Assembly: GCF_022815725.1 (NCBI RefSeq)
Contig: NZ_JALGRF010000012.1
Location: 124,001 to 188,000 of the forward strand
DNA from: Streptomyces sp. APSN-46.1
GTDB taxonomy: Bacteria > Actinomycetota > Actinomycetes > Streptomycetales > Streptomycetaceae
Reading direction: 5' to 3'
Length of the DNA: 64,000 nucleotides
The notes beneath the pieces were generated by a model, which searched no databases, was not told the origin of the DNA, and saw only the letters and a program-made list of their open reading frames with translations. This document shows positions 32,485-40,947 of the stretch, piece by piece (positions within the stretch are counted from its first letter, which is position 1; each line of letters opens with the position of its first letter). A program made the position numbers and the translations under genes.

Positions 32485-34091
32485 GATCCTCCGCGTTGAA
32501 TCCCGCCGCGAGATTCCGCGCCCTGCCGCTGCGCTCCCGCCTCGCGCTGCTGGTCACGGTCGCGGTGGCGGTGGCCGTCGCGGCGGTCGCCGCCGTCTCC
32601 TGGGTGATGGTGCGGACCCAGCTGGGCGACCAGCTCGACCGCTCCCTGGTGGCGACCAACCCGAACGCGCAGGTGGTACGGGTGCTGCGGGACGGCTGCG
32701 TGACCACGCCCGCCCGGCCGACGCAGGAGATCGCCGGGAACCTGAACGCGACCGTCCAGATCGTCTTCGCCGACGGCGGCCACTGCTGGGTGGGCGGGCT
32801 GTCCACCCTGCCGGTCACCAAGACGGACCGGGAGATCGCCGCCGGGCAGCGCCAGCCCACCCTGCACGACGTGACGACCACCGACGGCACCGCGCTGCGC
32901 GTCTACACCCAGACCGCGCAGGCGAACGGCCAGCTGTTCGCGATCTCCATCGCCAAGCCGCTCGCCGACATCGACAAGCCGCTGTCCACCCTGGCCTGGA
33001 TCCTGCTCCTGGTGAGCGGCATCGGTGTCGTCGGCGCCGGCGCGGCCGGCCTGTGGGTGGCCCGTACCGGGCTGCGGCCGGTCGACGAACTCACCGACGC
33101 CGTCGAGCACGTCGCCCGCACCGAGGACCTCACCGTGCGGATCCCCGTGGACGGCGAGGACGAGATCGCCCGCCTGTCCCGTTCCTTCAACGCGATGACG
33201 GCGGCGCTCGCCTCCTCCCAGGAGCGGCAGGCCCAGCTGATCGCCGACGCCGGCCACGAGCTGCGCACCCCGCTGACCTCCCTGCGTACCAACATCGAGC
33301 TGCTCGCGCGCAGCGAGAGCACCGGCCGGGCCATCCCGCCCGAGGACCGCCGGGAGCTGCTGGCCTCGGTCAAGGCGCAGATGACGGAACTGGCCGCGCT
33401 CATCGGGGACCTCCAGGAGCTGTCCCGCCCGGACGCGCTGGCGAGCGGGCCGCTCCAGGTGGTCGCGCTGCACGAGGTCGCGCGGAGCGCGCTGTCCCGT
33501 GCCCGGCTGCGCGGTCCCGAGCTGGACTTCACCTCCGACGTGGCGCCCTGGTACGTACGGGGCGAGGCGGCGGCGCTGGAGCGGGCAGTGGTCAACGTCC
33601 TGGACAACGCGGTGAAGTTCAGCCCGCCGGGCGGCACGGTCGAGGTGTCGCTGCGGGCCGGCGAGCTGACCGTACGGGACCACGGGCCCGGTATCCCGGC
33701 CGAGGACCTGCCCCACGTGTTCGAACGGTTCTGGCGTTCCTCCTCCGCCCGCGCCCTGCCCGGCAGTGGGCTGGGGCTGTCGATCGTGGACCGTACGGTG
33801 CGGCGCGCGGGCGGCACCGTCGAGCTGCGGGCGGCGCGGGACGGCGGCGCGGGTACGGAGGCGGTGCTCCGCATCCCGGGGGCGCCGACCCCGCCGCCGA
33901 CCCCGCCGCCGGCCCCGCCACCGGCCCCGCCACCGGCCCCGCCGCCAGCAGCGCCGCCGGCCGAGAGGTCCGCGCCGGCCGAGAGGCCCGCGCCGGCCGA
34001 GAGGCCCGCGCCGGCCGAGAGGCCCGCGCCGGCCGAGAGGCCCGCGCCGGCTGACCGGCCCGCGCTGCCGTCAGTTGTGCCGGATCAGTGA
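32481..34091 (+). CDS. Sensor histidine kinase with Pro/Ala repeat tail
   Basis: This 536-residue membrane kinase has transmembrane helices at about 19-39 and 173-195 flanking a roughly 130-residue sensor domain, then HAMP, then a dimerisation/phosphoacceptor domain with H259 in DAGHELRTP, then an ATPase domain (N376 in LDNAVKFS, DHGPGIP, GSGLGLSIV). The last 70 residues are PPAPPPA and APAERP repeats with no counterpart in ordinary kinases. The C-terminal 21 nt overlap the convergent PI-PLC gene. The signal is unknown; context suggests envelope stress through the HtrA-like protease. Confidence 0.94.
   Translation: MRSSALNPAARFRALPLRSRLALLVTVAVAVAVAAVAAVSWVMVRTQLGDQLDRSLVATNPNAQVVRVLRDGCVTTPARPTQEIAGNLNATVQIVFADGGHCWVGGLSTLPVTKTDREIAAGQRQPTLHDVTTTDGTALRVYTQTAQANGQLFAISIAKPLADIDKPLSTLAWILLLVSGIGVVGAGAAGLWVARTGLRPVDELTDAVEHVARTEDLTVRIPVDGEDEIARLSRSFNAMTAALASSQERQAQLIADAGHELRTPLTSLRTNIELLARSESTGRAIPPEDRRELLASVKAQMTELAALIGDLQELSRPDALASGPLQVVALHEVARSALSRARLRGPELDFTSDVAPWYVRGEAAALERAVVNVLDNAVKFSPPGGTVEVSLRAGELTVRDHGPGIPAEDLPHVFERFWRSSSARALPGSGLGLSIVDRTVRRAGGTVELRAARDGGAGTEAVLRIPGAPTPPPTPPPAPPPAPPPAPPPAAPPAERSAPAERPAPAERPAPAERPAPAERPAPADRPALPSVVPDQ
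33885..34063. repeat. In-frame minisatellites at the kinase 3' end
   Basis: Two arrays lie in the kinase tail: about 12-bp units (CCGCCACCGGCC type) at 33885-33955, and 18-bp units (GAGAGGCCCGCGCCGGCC) repeated five to six times at 33961-34063. The 18-bp units are nearly identical, which implies recent expansion. Confidence 0.85.
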
Positions 34092-34988
34092 GGCCACCAG
34101 GCCCGACCGGGTGCCCGGGAAGTCCATCGGGACGATCCCGAGCCCGGTCCGGCCGGCCAGCTCGCCGCCGTCGACGAACGCGTGGACCTGCGGGTTGAGG
34201 CGGTCGGAGTTCCAGCGCGGCGGCATGTACGCCGAGGTGCTGGTGTAGTTCACGAAGAGCTTGCCCGGCTGCTGGACGGCCCGGCGGAAGTGGTTCTCGA
34301 TCTTGCCGCGTTTGGCGAAGGGCTCGGCGTTCCAGTCGTCCTGGATGTCGAAGACGTTGCCGTCCCCGTAGCGCAGGCCGGGCAGCCCGCCGTTGTCCGC
34401 GAGGAGCACCACCTTGCCGCGTGCCTGCCCGAGGGTGGGCAGCGTGTCCGCGATCCGGAACAGGGGCCGCCAGCCCCGGTTGTTCAGATAGTCGTCGAAG
34501 ACGGCCCGGAAGGTGGCGTCGCTCTCCCCGGAGTACTCCTGTTTGAGTCGCATCAGCACGGTCTCGGAGGGGTGCGCGGCGAGGAAGTTCCAGCAGGCCA
34601 CGAGGACGTCCCCGAACATCAGGTTCTGGTAGTACGCGCCGTGGTGGATGGCGAACGAGCCGCCGGTCACCCGGCAGCGGACGTCGAGGAAGCGGATCCC
34701 GGAGTCGAGCTGTTCGGCGATCGAGGTGTTCTGGCAGGCGACGTACAGCCCGCCCTGCCGGGCGCCGGAGTCGTGGGTGCCGGGGACGGTCATCCGCTGG
34801 AGGGCGGTGGAGTCGCCGAGTCCGGCCATCCAGTCCTGGGTGCCGAGTACCCGCGCCGTGCCTGCGACCGCGCTCCGTGCCGTGCCCCGCGTCGCGGCGG
34901 TGGCCGGTGCCGCCGCCCCTAATCCCGCGGCGGCGCCCGCGCCCACCGCCGCCGCCCCGATCAGAAACGCCCGCCGATCCAGTGCCAT
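34071..34988 (-). CDS. Secreted phosphatidylinositol-specific phospholipase C domain protein
   Basis: This 305-residue exported protein has a twin-arginine-type signal (DRRAFLIG at 4-11, then an Ala/Gly-rich hydrophobic run; cleavage near ATAA). The PI-PLC X domain has both catalytic histidines, H72 in VPGTHDSGA and H115 in FAIHHGAYY. Bacterial members cleave phosphatidylinositol or its glycans outside the cell. I chose ATG at 34988, preceded by AAAGGGG; the in-frame extension to 35213 belongs to another context. The gene overlaps the end of the kinase gene by 21 nt, tail to tail. Confidence 0.9.
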   Translation of the reverse strand: MALDRRAFLIGAAAVGAGAAAGLGAAAPATAATRGTARSAVAGTARVLGTQDWMAGLGDSTALQRMTVPGTHDSGARQGGLYVACQNTSIAEQLDSGIRFLDVRCRVTGGSFAIHHGAYYQNLMFGDVLVACWNFLAAHPSETVLMRLKQEYSGESDATFRAVFDDYLNNRGWRPLFRIADTLPTLGQARGKVVLLADNGGLPGLRYGDGNVFDIQDDWNAEPFAKRGKIENHFRRAVQQPGKLFVNYTSTSAYMPPRWNSDRLNPQVHAFVDGGELAGRTGLGIVPMDFPGTRSGLVASLIRHN

Positions 34989-35059
34989 GCCCGCCCCTTT
35001 GCCGACCGAATGGTGGCGGGATTGTGACTCCTCCATCCCGCAAAGGGAATGGCTCCTCG

Positions 35060-35935
35060 CTATGCCGGTTGGGCTTTGCGACGGACCAGCCCGGCCCGTA
35101 GGACATTCAGGGCGCCCACCGTGTCCGCGTGCGCGTTGTGGCCGCAGGACTGGCAGTGGAACTCTTCCTGTGTGGGCCGGTTCTCCTTGGCGGTGTGCCC
35201 GCATTCGGGGCACATGCGGGAGGTGTTGCGGGGGTCCACGGCGATCACTTCCCGTCCGGCGCTTTCAGCCTTGGCACGCAGGATCGTGAGGAACACCCCC
35301 CATCCGGCATCGTTGATCGACTTGTTCAGTCCGGCCTTCGCTGCGGCCCCGTTGGGCAGGAAGTGGCCCGGCCTGTCAGGGTCCGGCTTCGCCTCAGGGG
35401 CCCTGCTCATGTTGCGGATCTTGAGGTCTTCGTGCGCGATCAGGTCGTGCCCGCGCACGAGACCGAGCGCGGTCTTGTGGGCGTGGTCGAGCCGCTGGCA
35501 GCGCACCTTGCGATGCAGGGTGGCGACGCGTTCGACGGCCTTGCGGCGGCGCTTCGAGCCGCGCTTGCACCGAGACTGCGCCTGCTGTGCGGACGCCAGC
35601 TTCGCGGCCGCCTTGCGGCCATGTCGGGGGTTCTCGACGAACCCGCCTCGGGAGTCGGCGAGGAAGTTGGATATGCCCAGGTCGATTCCCACCACGCTGC
35701 CGGTGACAGGCAGCGGCTCGCGTGCGGTCTGCTCAACGGTGAGCACCACGTACCAGCGCTTGCCCTCACGCTTGACCGACACCGTCTTGACCTTGCCGAC
35801 CACCGGCCGGTGCTGATGCACCTTCACGTGCCCGACACCTTGCAGGCGGACACGGGTGACGGGGTCGTGCGGGGTGGAGTCCCACCGGCAGCCGTCGCCG
35901 TCCTTGGGGAACACCACCGAGTCAAACCGACCCAC
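35060..35935 (-). pseudogene. N-terminally truncated TnpB (IS200/IS605 OrfB)
   Basis: This 291-residue frame keeps the full nuclease half: D85 in GIDLGIS, E169 in AHEDLKI, zinc-finger cysteines C242, C245, C261 and C264, and D271 in HADTVGALN. The N-terminal 80-100 residues of the family (the guide/target recognition part) are missing. Reading further upstream gives the family-like GYPRFRGVGRF, but a TGA then closes the frame at about 35965. There is no tnpA beside it. It is probably an inactive remnant, although the catalytic residues are intact. It differs strongly from the large TnpB gene at 28184. Confidence 0.8.
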
Positions 35936-36127
35936 CCCGCGGAACCGGGGATAGCCGCAGCCCGCCCCTCCGGTTCAAGCGGGGCGACCACCCTACACTT
36001 GGTTAACCTAGCGCCACGCTGAGCACCCGACTCCGATGCCGATCGCCGAGGTTACACCGGAACCAGCAGCGTCCATCCGCCCGTCACAGCGGAGGCACAG
36101 GGTACTCCCACACTCCACTGCCAACGG

Positions 36128-36697
36128 TCAGCTTTCGAGCAACTCCACCATGGAGCGCAGCCCTTGGAGGATCTCGCGCCCGTCCGGTGCGTGCTCCGGG
36201 TCGGTCAGGGTCTGCACCATCACACCGCTCAGCAGCGCGATGTGCAGCGACCCGAGGGCCCGTACGTCCTCCTCGGCCACCTCGCCCTCGGGGACCCCGC
36301 GCAGCTGGGCGGCCACCATGCGCCGGGAGCGGCGTTGCCCCTCGGCCAGGATCGCGAGCAGCTCGGGCGAGGACTGGGCGTGGACGAAGGCCTCGACGTT
36401 GGCGATCCACAGCCAGCGCATCTCGCCGAAGTCGCGGATCTTGCGGTCCCAGGTGTCGGCGTACCGCTCCGCGGCGGTGTCGCCCTGCCCGGTGAGCCGG
36501 CCGGATCCGGCGGCCCATTCGTCCATGGCGGCGAACAGCGCCTGGTTGAGGAGGGCCTCGCGCGATCCGAAGTGGTAGCCGATCGCCGCCATGCTCACGT
36601 TCGACGCCGAGGCGATATCGCGCACGGTCGTGCGCAGGTACCCCTTCTCCTCCAGGCAGCGGCGCGCTCCGGCCAGCAGGTCCTCGCGATTTCCCAT
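36128..36697 (-). CDS. TetR-family transcriptional repressor
   Basis: This 189-residue regulator has an N-terminal HTH (YLRTTVRDIASASNVSMAAIGYHFGSREALL, about 20-50) and an all-helical ligand domain with Trp-rich stretch MRWLWIANVEAF. It is divergent from an alpha/beta hydrolase gene and very probably represses it and itself, through the doubled palindrome between them. The start ATG gives MGNREDLLAGARR; longer in-frame starts are inside the operator region. Confidence 0.92.
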   Translation of the reverse strand: MGNREDLLAGARRCLEEKGYLRTTVRDIASASNVSMAAIGYHFGSREALLNQALFAAMDEWAAGSGRLTGQGDTAAERYADTWDRKIRDFGEMRWLWIANVEAFVHAQSSPELLAILAEGQRRSRRMVAAQLRGVPEGEVAEEDVRALGSLHIALLSGVMVQTLTDPEHAPDGREILQGLRSMVELLES

Positions 36698-36723
36698 GCG
36701 CGGATCGTATCCGCGCCCCCGAT

Positions 36724-36765
36724 TTGGGCGATCGCCCAAGACAAACGTATTGCGCGCTTGCCCAA
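36724..36765. promoter_or_regulatory. Double TetR-type operator
   Basis: A perfect 16-bp palindrome TTGGGCGATCGCCCAA (36724-36739) is followed by a 13/16 match TTGCGCGCTTGCCCAA (36750-36765), with centres 26 bp apart. It lies in the 170-bp gap between the divergent tetR and hydrolase genes, just outside the tetR start. Confidence 0.8.
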
Positions 36766-36795
36766 CAACTGGCAGCCTGATGCCCGGGCCCACCG

Positions 36796-36855
36796 AGCAG
36801 CACGGAACCGGGCAGCACGGACCCGAGCAGCACGGAACCGACCAGCACACAGGGG
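36796..36855. repeat. 15-bp tandem repeat in the hydrolase 5' leader
   Basis: There are four 15-bp units based on AGCAGCACGGAACCG; the first and third are identical and the fourth merges into the SD AGGGGAGAAG. The array ends 12 nt before the hydrolase ATG. Confidence 0.75.
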
Positions 36856-36867
36856 AGAAGCAACGCC

Positions 36868-37644
36868 ATGCGCCACGAGCTGAAGATCGACGACCGCACG
36901 CTGTCCTACCTGGATTTCGGCGGCACCGGCCGCCCGCTGCTCGCCCTGCACGGCGGCATGTCCGAGGGCGGCGCCTTCACCGGCCTGGCCGCCCGCCTCG
37001 GCGACGCCTGGCGGGTCATCGCCCCCGACCAGCGCGGCCACGGCGACTCCGACCGGGCCGCCGACTACGGCCGCGAGGGCTACGTATCCGACGCCGTCGC
37101 CCTGCTGGACCACCTCGGCCTGGTCGCCCCCGTCGCCGTCCTCGGGTACTCCCTCGGCGGGCTCAACGCCGTGCACCTGGCCGCCGCCCACCCCGACCGG
37201 GTCTCCGCGCTCATCGACGTGGACGCCACCGTTGAGGTCGCCCCCGCGGACGCGGCGTTCGGCTTCCTGCGCGGCCTCCCGTACACCGGAGCGACCCCCG
37301 ACGCGCTCATCGCCGACGTCGGCCCGGTCGCCGCCCAGTTCGTCGCCCAGGCGCTGCGCCCGCTGCCCGGCGGGGGATGGCGGCTGCCGTTCCACCCGCA
37401 GGACATGCTCGACTCCATCAGCGCGTGCCGCGGCGACCACTGGGACGCCTGGCTCGCGAGCGACTGCCCCGCGCTGCTGATCCACGGCACCCGGAGCAAG
37501 GCCCTCACCCAGGAGGTGGCCGACGCGATGGTGGCCCGGCGGCCCGGGACCTCGTACACCGCGCTCGAAGGGGACCACTTCGTGCCCTTCACCGACCCCG
37601 AGGGGTTCGACAAGGCCGTCGCGGAGTTCCTGACCGGCCTGTGA
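36868..37644 (+). CDS. Alpha/beta hydrolase
   Basis: This 258-residue cytoplasmic hydrolase has the oxyanion motif LHGG (27-30), nucleophile S95 in GYSLGG, and a terminal catalytic histidine in EGDHFVPF. The substrate is unknown; esterase, lactonase or haloperoxidase-type chemistry is possible. The gene is divergent from tetR and likely repressed by it, so it may detoxify the TetR ligand. The SD is AGGGGAGAAG. Confidence 0.9.
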   Translation: MRHELKIDDRTLSYLDFGGTGRPLLALHGGMSEGGAFTGLAARLGDAWRVIAPDQRGHGDSDRAADYGREGYVSDAVALLDHLGLVAPVAVLGYSLGGLNAVHLAAAHPDRVSALIDVDATVEVAPADAAFGFLRGLPYTGATPDALIADVGPVAAQFVAQALRPLPGGGWRLPFHPQDMLDSISACRGDHWDAWLASDCPALLIHGTRSKALTQEVADAMVARRPGTSYTALEGDHFVPFTDPEGFDKAVAEFLTGL

Positions 37645-37657
37645 CACGGGGAAACGC

Positions 37658-37695
37658 CGAAGGGGCGGCGGGCCGCAGGGCCCACCGCCCCTTCG
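37658..37695. terminator. Bidirectional stem-loop terminator
   Basis: CGAAGGGGCGGCGGGCC (from 37658) pairs with GGCCCACCGCCCCTTCG (ending 37695) with a single mismatch and a short loop. It lies between the convergent hydrolase and 5'-nucleotidase genes. Confidence 0.8.
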
Positions 37696-37714
37696 GGCGC
37701 GCTGTACGCGGGTG

Positions 37715-39529
37715 TTACTTGACGACCGTGATCCGGTCCGCCGCCGGCGGGGCGATCGGGTTCGCCGCCGAGGACTTCGCCAGGTAGGCGTTGAAGGCCT
37801 CCAGGTCGGGGATGCCGACCAGCTTGTTCTTGTGGTCCTTCAGGACGGTGAAGCCGTCACCGCCGCCCGCGAGGAACTCGTTCATCGCGACCCGGTAGGT
37901 CTTGGCCGGGTCGATCGCCGCGCCGTTCAGCTTCACCGAGTCCACCACGATGCGGTCCGCGCCCGTCTTCGTCATGTCCAGGGTGTACGTGAAGCCCTTC
38001 GAAACCTGCAAGATCTTCGGGGCGGCGCCGTTGACCGGGCCGCTGACCTGCTGCTGGAGCGCGGTGATCAGCTGCGCGCCGGTGAGGTCCACGATGTTCA
38101 TCAGGTTGTTGAACGGCTGGACCGTGTAGGACTCGCCGTACGTGACGACGCCGTCGCCCTCGTCGGCCGCGGCCTTGTAGGCCAGGTCGGCGCGGATGCC
38201 GCCCGGGTTCATGACGGCCAGCTGCGCGCCGCCCTTGTCGGCCGGGGCCGTCGCCTCCAGCTGTGCGTCGGCGATCAGGTCGCCGAGCGGCTTCTCGGGC
38301 GACTCGGAGCCGCGGCCCGCGATGTCCGCCGAGATGTAGCCCATCGGACGGTTGGCGACCGGGGCGGCCAGCGCCTTCCAGCGGGTGATCAGCTCGGTCA
38401 TGTCCGGGGCCTTGGGCAGGTCCCGGCCGACGAGCTTGTTGACCGGCTTCGGCGCGGCGGCCGCCGTGCGGACGATGTCCTTGGTCTTGCGGTCGTACGT
38501 CAGCGTGGTGTCCGTGAACAGACGGCCGTACGAGGCGGCCGAGGTCACCATGCGCGGGTTGCCCGCCGGGTCCGGGATGGTGCAGGCGTACGCCTGGTGC
38601 GTGTGGCCGGTGACCAGCGCGTCGACCTTCGGGTCCACGTTCTTGGCGATGTCCACGATCGCGCCCGAGATGCCGGCGCCGGCGCCCGGGGCGTCGCAGT
38701 CGTAGTTGTAGGCGCCGTTCGCGGGCAGGCCGCCCTCGTGGATCAGCGCGACGATCGACTTGACGCCCTGCTTGTTCAGCTCGGCGGCGTACTTGTTGAT
38801 CGTCTCGACCTCGTCGCCGAACTTCAGGCCCTTGACGCCCTCGGCGGTGACGACGTCCGGAGTGCCCTCCAGGGTGACGCCGATGAAGCCGATCTTCACG
38901 TCCCCCTTCTTCCAGATGAAGGTGGGGTTCATCATCGGACGCTTGGTCTTCTCGTCCGTGACGTTCGCCGCGAGGTACTTGAACTCGGAGCCGGTGAACT
39001 CCTTGCCGTCCTCGAAGCAGCCCTCGGTCGGGTGGCAGCCGCCGTACGCCATGCGGCGCAGCTCGGCCTTGCCCTCGTCGAACTCGTGGTTGCCGACGCT
39101 GGTGACGTCCAGCTTTAGCTTGTTGAGCGCCTCGACGGTCGGCTCGTCGTGGAAGATGCCGGACAGCATCGGGCTGCCGCCGATCATGTCACCGGCCGCG
39201 GCCGTGACGGAGTACTCGTGGCCCTTGCGGGCCTCGCGCAGGCCGGTCGCGAGGTACTCGACGCCGCCCGCGGGTATGGCCTTGGTGGTGCCGTCCGCCT
39301 GCCGTTCGGTCACGGTGCCCGAGGAGCCCTGCGGGGGCTCCAGGGTGCCGTGGAAGTCGTTGAACGACAGCAATTGCACATCGACGGTCCGGCTCTTGGC
39401 GGCACCGCCACCACTCGCGGCCCCGGCCGGCAGTGCGGCGGCGACCAACGCCCCGGCCCCGGCCGTGACGGCGAGGGCGGTGAGGGTCAACCGGCGGTTT
39501 CGGCGGTGCCGTTGTGGCGTCGCTGACAT
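37715..39529 (-). CDS. Secreted bifunctional UDP-sugar hydrolase / 5'-nucleotidase (UshA family)
   Basis: This 604-residue exported enzyme has a Sec signal peptide (hydrophobic run about 14-35, cleavage near AGA-ASG), a metallophosphoesterase domain with FNDFHG, GNHEFD and GHTHQAY metal-ligand motifs, and the C-terminal 5'-nucleotidase substrate-binding domain (about 370-560, ending NEFLAGGGDGF). It releases phosphate from nucleotides outside the cell, which fits the phosphate genes downstream. The SD AAGGGGACC precedes the ATG. No convincing PHO box was seen upstream. Confidence 0.93.
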   Translation of the reverse strand: MSATPQRHRRNRRLTLTALAVTAGAGALVAAALPAGAASGGGAAKSRTVDVQLLSFNDFHGTLEPPQGSSGTVTERQADGTTKAIPAGGVEYLATGLREARKGHEYSVTAAAGDMIGGSPMLSGIFHDEPTVEALNKLKLDVTSVGNHEFDEGKAELRRMAYGGCHPTEGCFEDGKEFTGSEFKYLAANVTDEKTKRPMMNPTFIWKKGDVKIGFIGVTLEGTPDVVTAEGVKGLKFGDEVETINKYAAELNKQGVKSIVALIHEGGLPANGAYNYDCDAPGAGAGISGAIVDIAKNVDPKVDALVTGHTHQAYACTIPDPAGNPRMVTSAASYGRLFTDTTLTYDRKTKDIVRTAAAAPKPVNKLVGRDLPKAPDMTELITRWKALAAPVANRPMGYISADIAGRGSESPEKPLGDLIADAQLEATAPADKGGAQLAVMNPGGIRADLAYKAAADEGDGVVTYGESYTVQPFNNLMNIVDLTGAQLITALQQQVSGPVNGAAPKILQVSKGFTYTLDMTKTGADRIVVDSVKLNGAAIDPAKTYRVAMNEFLAGGGDGFTVLKDHKNKLVGIPDLEAFNAYLAKSSAANPIAPPAADRITVVK

Positions 39530-39748
39530 TTGGTCCCCTTATGTGACAGCGGTAAAACGTGTTGGGAGGTCCGCCGCAGCCTATGGTCAACGCGCGTAGC
39601 ACGACAGGGGGGTACGGGTATCGAGCTGGTCACACGGAGAAGACGCAACGCCACGAAAGGGACACCCGGCCGCGCCGACCGGCCCGGACAACGCCCGGGG
39701 CCCGGGGACAACACCACCGCGCGCCCGTCACGGTCGTAGGCTCGTGGC

Positions 39749-40678
39749 ATGACTGACGCAGCAGCGCCCCCCGAGCCGGGACGGCAGATCGTGGCCCTCG
39801 ACGAACTGACGGAGGAACAGGCCGACTCCGTCCTCGCCCTCATCGAGGACGCGGCCCGTACGGACGGCACCACCGCCGTGTCCGAACAGGGCCGGCTCCA
39901 GCTGCGCGGCGGACCGCGCCAGGGGATCCGGCACTTCCTGCTCACCGACGGCGGCCGGCTCGCCGGATACGGGCAACTGGAGGACACCGACCCGGTGGAG
40001 GCCCCGGCCGCCGAGCTCGTCGTCCACCCGGCGCTGCGCGGGCGCGGCCACGGCCGGGCGCTCGGGCAGGCCCTGTTGAATGCCTCCGGCAAGCGGATCC
40101 GGGTGTGGGCGCACGGCGGCAAGTCCGCCGCCCGCCACCTCGCCCAGGTCCTCGGCCTGACCCTCTTCCGCGAGCTGCGCCAGCTGCGCCGCCCGCTCGG
40201 CCCGCAGGCGCCGCCGCTGCCCGAGGCGGTGCTCCCGCCCGGGGTGACGGTCCGTACCTTCTCGCCCGGCGTCGACGACGCCGCCTGGCTCGCCGCCAAC
40301 GCGGCCGCCTTCGCCCACCACCCCGAGCAGGGCACGCTGACGCAGCGCGACCTCGACGACCGTCTCGCGCAGCCGTGGTTCGACCCGAAGGGCTTCTTCC
40401 TCGCCGAGCGCGCCGGGAAGCTCGTCGGCTTCCACTGGACGAAGATCCACGCCGCGGAGCGGCTCGGCGAGGTCTACGTGCTGGGCGTGGTCCCCGGCGC
40501 CCAGGGCGGCGGCCTCGGCAAGGCACTCACCGCGATCGGCCTGCGCCACCTCGCCGCGGCGGGCCTGCCCACGGCCATGCTGTACGTGGACGCCGACAAC
40601 CCGGCGGCGCTCGCGGTCTACGAGGGGCTCGGCTTCAGCACCCACGAGGTGGACCTGATGTACCGCACCGAGAGCTGA
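39749..40678 (+). CDS. mshD: Mycothiol synthase (acetyltransferase)
   Basis: MshD acetylates Cys-GlcN-Ins with acetyl-CoA in the last step of mycothiol synthesis. The 309-residue protein is a tandem GNAT: the N-terminal domain keeps only a degenerate motif (VHPALRGRGHGRAL) and the C-terminal one has the catalytic acetyl-CoA motif VVPGAQGGGLGKALT, followed by YVDADNPAALAVYEGLGF. TAGGCT (39737-39742) ends 6 nt before the ATG, so the mRNA may be leaderless. It is divergent from the nucleotidase gene; mshA lies 35 kb away in this window. Confidence 0.94.
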   Translation: MTDAAAPPEPGRQIVALDELTEEQADSVLALIEDAARTDGTTAVSEQGRLQLRGGPRQGIRHFLLTDGGRLAGYGQLEDTDPVEAPAAELVVHPALRGRGHGRALGQALLNASGKRIRVWAHGGKSAARHLAQVLGLTLFRELRQLRRPLGPQAPPLPEAVLPPGVTVRTFSPGVDDAAWLAANAAAFAHHPEQGTLTQRDLDDRLAQPWFDPKGFFLAERAGKLVGFHWTKIHAAERLGEVYVLGVVPGAQGGGLGKALTAIGLRHLAAAGLPTAMLYVDADNPAALAVYEGLGFSTHEVDLMYRTES

Positions 40679-40690
40679 TCGCGGCCCGGT

Positions 40691-40742
40691 CCCCCGCCCC
40701 GCCTGACCCACCCGCCGTGCGCGGGGCGGGGCGGGGCGGGGG
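40691..40742. other. G-quadruplex-capable / hairpin sequence after mshD
   Basis: Four runs of at least four G separated by single C (40723-40742) form a textbook G4 motif. The same G tract can pair with CCCCCGCCCCGC at 40691-40702 to make a long stem. It lies 13-64 nt beyond the mshD stop and may act as its terminator. Confidence 0.5.
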
Positions 40743-40832
40743 CGCGGGGGGACCCTTTCGGGCGTATGCGGGAGCGTGGAACCCGCGCACGCCCTCATTT
40801 CGTGCACCACCCGGACCCTGGAAGCCACACAC

Positions 40833-40854
40833 CATTAACCGGGCATTAAGACGC
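40833..40854 (+). promoter_or_regulatory. Candidate PHO box upstream of ppk
   Basis: CATTAA occurs at 40833 and again exactly 11 nt later at 40844, the spacing of PhoP direct-repeat units. It lies about 100 nt before the ppk start. ppk of S. lividans is known to be PhoP-regulated. The match to GTTCACC is partial. Confidence 0.4.
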
Positions 40855-40947
40855 GCTTGCGAGTCTCCGTCCATGTACCCCCGGCTCCGGCTCACAGCCG
40901 ACCCTTCCGACGCGCCCGTCCTTCCGCGCGCGCGGAACAATGGAGTC

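Noticed and set aside
39530..39748. PHO box before the 5'-nucleotidase gene
   Set aside because: TTGACC-like strings occur but no GTTCACC units at 11-nt spacing, so PhoP control is possible but unsupported.
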